A stretch of DNA of 64,000 nucleotides, from assembly GCF_004337475.1 (NCBI RefSeq), contig NZ_SJZJ01000006.1, positions 1 through 64,000 of the forward strand, given 5' to 3'. The DNA comes from Nocardioides jejuensis. GTDB lineage: Bacteria; Actinomycetota; Actinomycetes; Propionibacteriales; Nocardioidaceae. The notes below the pieces were generated by a model. It did not search any database. It was given only the letters and a program-made list of their open reading frames with translations, and was not told the origin of the DNA. The position numbers and the translations under genes were made by a program. Positions within the stretch are counted from its first letter, which is position 1. The number at the start of each line of letters is the position of its first letter. Below are positions 60,878 to 64,000 of this stretch, piece by piece.

Positions 60878-63800
60878 TCACGCCGGGCGCCGCGGCCACC
60901 AGATGCGTGGGCCGAGGAGCGTGGCGACCGACGGGATCACGAGGGTGCGGACCACGAAGGTGTCGAGCAGCAGACCCATGCCGATCGTGAAGCCGATCTG
61001 GGCCAGCGTCAGGACGCTGCCCGACATCATCGCGAACATGCTCGCGGCGAAGAGCAGGCCAGCGGACGTGATGACGCCTCCAGTCGCTGCGACGGCGCGG
61101 GCGATGCCGGCAGGCGAGCCGTCGGGGGAGTCCTCGAGCATGCGCTTCATCAGGAGCAGGTTGTAGTCCGCCCCCACGGCGACGAGCAGGATGAACGCAA
61201 TGGCCGGGACGCTCCAGTCGAGCGGGTGACCCAGCAGGAGCTGCCAGACGAGGACGCCGAGACCCATCGCCGCCGCATAGGACAGGCAGACGGCCGCGAG
61301 CAGGAACAGCGGCGCCAGCAGGCTGCGCAGCAGCACGATCAGGATCAGCAGCACAGCCAGCAGGGCCAGCCCGGCCACGAGATAGAACTCGTGCGTCGAG
61401 ATGGTGTCGAGGTCGCTGTTGATCGTCGCCAGTCCGGTGACCTCGACGTCCGCGCCGTCGAGGGCGGTGCCGCGCAGGGCGTTGTTCGCCGTTCCTGCGA
61501 TCGTGCCGGCCCTCTCGCTGGCTGCGTGCTTGAAGGTGTCGGTCGCGCCGAGGACCACGAGCCGGGCGGTGTGTCCGTCTGCGGAGAGGAAGAGTCCATT
61601 CGCCGTCGCGAGCCGTGGGTCGGCGAGGTTGGCCGATGGCAGGTAGAAGCCGCCGATCGCGGGGTCCTTCGACGCGGCTCCGGCCTCCTTGAGGGCGGTT
61701 GAGGCGCGGGTCAGGCCGGACTGCAGCTCCTGCAGCGAGGTGGCCATCTGGTCGGTGCCGCCTGCCACCCGGCCGGTCCCCGCGGCCACCTTGTCCGCGC
61801 CGTCGGCGACCTGGTCGGCTCCTGCAGCGAGGTCACCGAGGCGGGAGTGCAGGAGGCGTCCTCCGTCGGCGAGGTCGGTCGCTCCGCCGCGGGCTCGCTG
61901 CAGGCCGGCATCGATCTGTGCGAGTCCGTCCGCGAGGTCGATGCTGCCGTCGGCGATGCGGCGCGCGCCGGCCGCGGCGTCGCGCATGCCGGGGATCAGC
62001 TCGTCGCGCTCGCCCTCCCAGACCCGTCGTACGCCGGTGCGGGCGCGGGCGCAGATCGGATCCAGGCTGCATCCGACGCTCGACTTCAGTGCCGTGTACG
62101 CCTTGCCGAGACCGTCGACGGCGTACTGGGCCCGGGCCTGGCCGGCCTCGAGCTCGTCCGCGAGCCGGGTGGCGCCGGCGCGGAGCTGCTGGCTGCCGGT
62201 GGCCGCGTCGCCCGAGCCGGCTGCCAGCCGCTCGAGACCGGCCCGGAGCTGCTCGGCGCCGTCGAGGAGGCGACCGGAACCGGTGACTGCCTGGCCGCTG
62301 CCATCGGCCACGCGGTTCGCGCCGTCCGAGAGGCGGGTCGCGCCGGCCTCGAGACGTGCTGAGCCGTTGCGGAGGTCGGCGACACCGCCCGACTTGTCGG
62401 CCAGCTTGTCCTCGGCGGACCCGAGACGGTCACCGACGACACCGGCGACGTAACCGACGGAGGCTTCCTTGATCGGCGTACCCAGGGGGCGGGTGATGCC
62501 ACGGACCGAGGTCACGCCCGGCGTCTGCTCGATCGCGCGGGCCACGTGCTCGAGGGCGGCGAGGCTGCGCGCGTCCCGGAGGTCGTGTGAGCTGTGCACG
62601 AGCACGTAGTCGGGGAGGACCTCGTTGAGCGGGAAGTGCTGCGCGAGGAGCGCGTAGCCGTCGTTGCTGTCGGTGTCGTCGGGCTGGACGCCCCGCTCGT
62701 CGAAGCTGAGCTGGAGGAACGGGTAGAGGGCTGCGAGCGCGAGCAGGGGGATCAGGCCCAGGGCGAGGACCCGCGCAGGCCGGGTCGAGACGTACGCCGC
62801 GATGGCGGGCCACCTGCCGGCGCGCGTCGCGGAGACGGGCTTCGGCTCGATCAGGCCGCGGCGGGCCGCGAGGGTGACCAGCGCCGGGGTGAACGTGAGT
62901 GCCATGGCGAGCGTGGTGACGATGCTGACCGCGATCGCCGGACCGGTGGTCTTGTAGATGCCGACGTGGCACACCAGCATGGCGGCGTTCGCGACCACGA
63001 CGGTGAGGGCCGAGCCGATGATCACGCCGGACACACGGCCCGCCGCTTCGCGTACGGCGGTGTCGGTGTCGACGCCGTTGCGGCGCAGCTCGTGATACCT
63101 GCTGACGAGGAAGACGGCGTAGTCGGTGGAGGCGCCGAGCACGACCGCGGTCAGGAACGACCCCGTGAACGTCGAGACGGCGAAGACGTGGAGGCCCATC
63201 CAGGCACTCATGGCGCGGGCGACGCCGAGGGCCAGGCCGATCGAGCCGAGGATCAGCCCTGTGACGACGATCGAGCGGTAGATCACCATCAGCAGCAGCG
63301 CGATCAGGGCCACGGTCGCCACCGTGATGAGCAGGATGCTCTTCTCGACGGCGACCTCCATGTCCGCGATGGTCGCCGCGGGCCCGGACACCGCTGCGTT
63401 CAGGCCCGCGGGACGGTCGGCGTCAACGATGTCCCGCACGGACTCGATCTGCTGGATGGCGGTCGGCGCACCCGTGGCACCCGGTAGCCCCACCTGGAGA
63501 TAGGCGGCCTTGCCGTCGGTGCTCGTGAGCGCCTTGAGCAGGTCCGGCCGCGTCGCCACGTCCTGGACGAAGGTGACGTTGTCCGCATCCTTCTGGAGGC
63601 GGGGCACGAGTCCACGCATCCATGCACGGTCAGCGGCCGTGAGTCCCGACGGGCGCTCCGCGACCACGAAGATGAAGCTCGTGCTGCGTCCGTTGCCGAA
63701 GTCGCTGTCCATGCGGTGCAGCGCCACGGCCGAGGGGGAGTCCGCCGGAAGGATCGGCGTCGAGTCCTTGGCGACCACCGACTCGAGCTGGGGGATCGCG

Positions 63801-63907
63801 AGATTGAGCGCGATCGCGAGCCCGAGCCAGGCGAGGACGACGAAGACGGCGCGCCTGACGGCGAACGAGGCAAGGCGGGCGATGAGAGGCCCGGGGGCGT
63901 GGTCCAT
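60878..63907 (-). CDS. MMPL family transporter with inserted YhgE-like heptad region
   Basis: 1009 residues, RND superfamily MmpL type. Two blocks of membrane helices (about 185-400 and 815-1000), with conserved Asp-Tyr in 'GASTDYAVFLVSRYHE' and 'AVGADYNLLLMKRMLED' (proton relay). Between them, residues about 500-750 are a long series of 'L.dGa..L..G' units like YhgE/Pip phage-receptor domains. Probably exports a lipid or related envelope component. GC-rich, no frameshift; the 93 bases after its start reach the window end with no further gene identifiable. Confidence 0.9.
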   Translation of the reverse strand: MDHAPGPLIARLASFAVRRAVFVVLAWLGLAIALNLAIPQLESVVAKDSTPILPADSPSAVALHRMDSDFGNGRSTSFIFVVAERPSGLTAADRAWMRGLVPRLQKDADNVTFVQDVATRPDLLKALTSTDGKAAYLQVGLPGATGAPTAIQQIESVRDIVDADRPAGLNAAVSGPAATIADMEVAVEKSILLITVATVALIALLLMVIYRSIVVTGLILGSIGLALGVARAMSAWMGLHVFAVSTFTGSFLTAVVLGASTDYAVFLVSRYHELRRNGVDTDTAVREAAGRVSGVIIGSALTVVVANAAMLVCHVGIYKTTGPAIAVSIVTTLAMALTFTPALVTLAARRGLIEPKPVSATRAGRWPAIAAYVSTRPARVLALGLIPLLALAALYPFLQLSFDERGVQPDDTDSNDGYALLAQHFPLNEVLPDYVLVHSSHDLRDARSLAALEHVARAIEQTPGVTSVRGITRPLGTPIKEASVGYVAGVVGDRLGSAEDKLADKSGGVADLRNGSARLEAGATRLSDGANRVADGSGQAVTGSGRLLDGAEQLRAGLERLAAGSGDAATGSQQLRAGATRLADELEAGQARAQYAVDGLGKAYTALKSSVGCSLDPICARARTGVRRVWEGERDELIPGMRDAAAGARRIADGSIDLADGLAQIDAGLQRARGGATDLADGGRLLHSRLGDLAAGADQVADGADKVAAGTGRVAGGTDQMATSLQELQSGLTRASTALKEAGAASKDPAIGGFYLPSANLADPRLATANGLFLSADGHTARLVVLGATDTFKHAASERAGTIAGTANNALRGTALDGADVEVTGLATINSDLDTISTHEFYLVAGLALLAVLLILIVLLRSLLAPLFLLAAVCLSYAAAMGLGVLVWQLLLGHPLDWSVPAIAFILLVAVGADYNLLLMKRMLEDSPDGSPAGIARAVAATGGVITSAGLLFAASMFAMMSGSVLTLAQIGFTIGMGLLLDTFVVRTLVIPSVATLLGPRIWWPRRPA

Positions 63908-64000
63908 GAGAAGACCTTTCTGAAGGAGGGACGCCGACCGCGCAGGATCGAGCTGTCTCCCTGGCTGACCGGGGCGCCCCGAGACGCATGACGGACAGCG

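Noticed and set aside
63908..64000. Possible additional gene start at the right edge (atgacggacagc)
   Set aside because: Too short to judge and no ribosome binding site; left unannotated.

Overview
The window is a 64 kb stretch of chromosome from a high-GC Gram-positive actinobacterium. The GC-rich third codon positions, frequent GTG starts and leaderless-looking starts, the mec-cysO-cysM cysteine pathway, Ku plus split LigD, a 180-kDa-type NAD-glutamate dehydrogenase, and several actinobacterial families (DUF2505, DUF3039, DUF2017, DUF3618) all point there. The overall feel is Nocardioidaceae/Propionibacteriales (Nocardioides-like), but the genus is an inference. It looks like core chromosome: I saw no insertion sequence, phage, CRISPR array or plasmid function.

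Layout. 1-1.1 kb: 3' end of a 23S rRNA, 5S rRNA and the rRNA operon terminator. 1.1-11 kb: DUF2505 protein, giant NAD-GDH, an SDR behind a TetR-type operator, an EamA transporter, and the NHEJ pair Ku / split LigD in a 21-bp divergent arrangement. 11-17 kb: a channel-like membrane protein and a compact Tad-type pilus locus (CpaF, TadB, TadC, Flp-like, two TadE-like, TadG-like). 17-24 kb: prfB, hydrolase, lipoprotein, then ftsE-ftsX-M23 peptidase-smpB-small repeat protein-ssrA (tmRNA), linking divisome peptidoglycan hydrolysis and ribosome rescue. 24-31 kb: transglutaminase-like, HIT, SDR, a c-di-AMP (ydaO-type) riboswitch in front of an NlpC/P60 hydrolase, a DUF3048 lipoprotein, TetR with its own operator, DUF3039 and a helicase. 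31-35 kb: amino-acid ABC uptake system, DUF3303, old-yellow-enzyme reductase. 35-39.5 kb: clpS-DUF2017-mec-cysO-cysM-MBL-cupin. 39.6-44.2 kb: a two-component system next to an ABC exporter and an SGNH hydrolase. 44.2-47.8 kb: rph-rdgB-ABC-F-acyltransferase. 47.8-48.5 kb: an odd class-I tRNA with a UAG anticodon, bracketed by inverted arrays of 22-nt palindromic repeats, then a peroxiredoxin. 48.6-55.7 kb: a translationally coupled surface-polysaccharide cluster. 55.7-64 kb: SDR, tRNA-Lys, TetR/MpaB pair, secreted CocE/NonD-type hydrolase, MMPL transporter.

The strongest candidates for something new are: (a) the tRNA-UAG with a short variable loop, enclosed by a 39-nt near-perfect inverted repeat built of 22-nt CCCGGG-centred units; (b) two genes (SGNH hydrolase, secreted CocE-type hydrolase) whose start codons sit inside strong hairpins; (c) a CysO carrier that ends in Gly-Gly-Ala-Arg and so seems to need trimming, most simply by the adjacent Mec protease; and (d) a 77-residue protein between smpB and ssrA with nearly perfect five-residue periodicity. 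All functional readings come from the sequence by eye; no database search was run.
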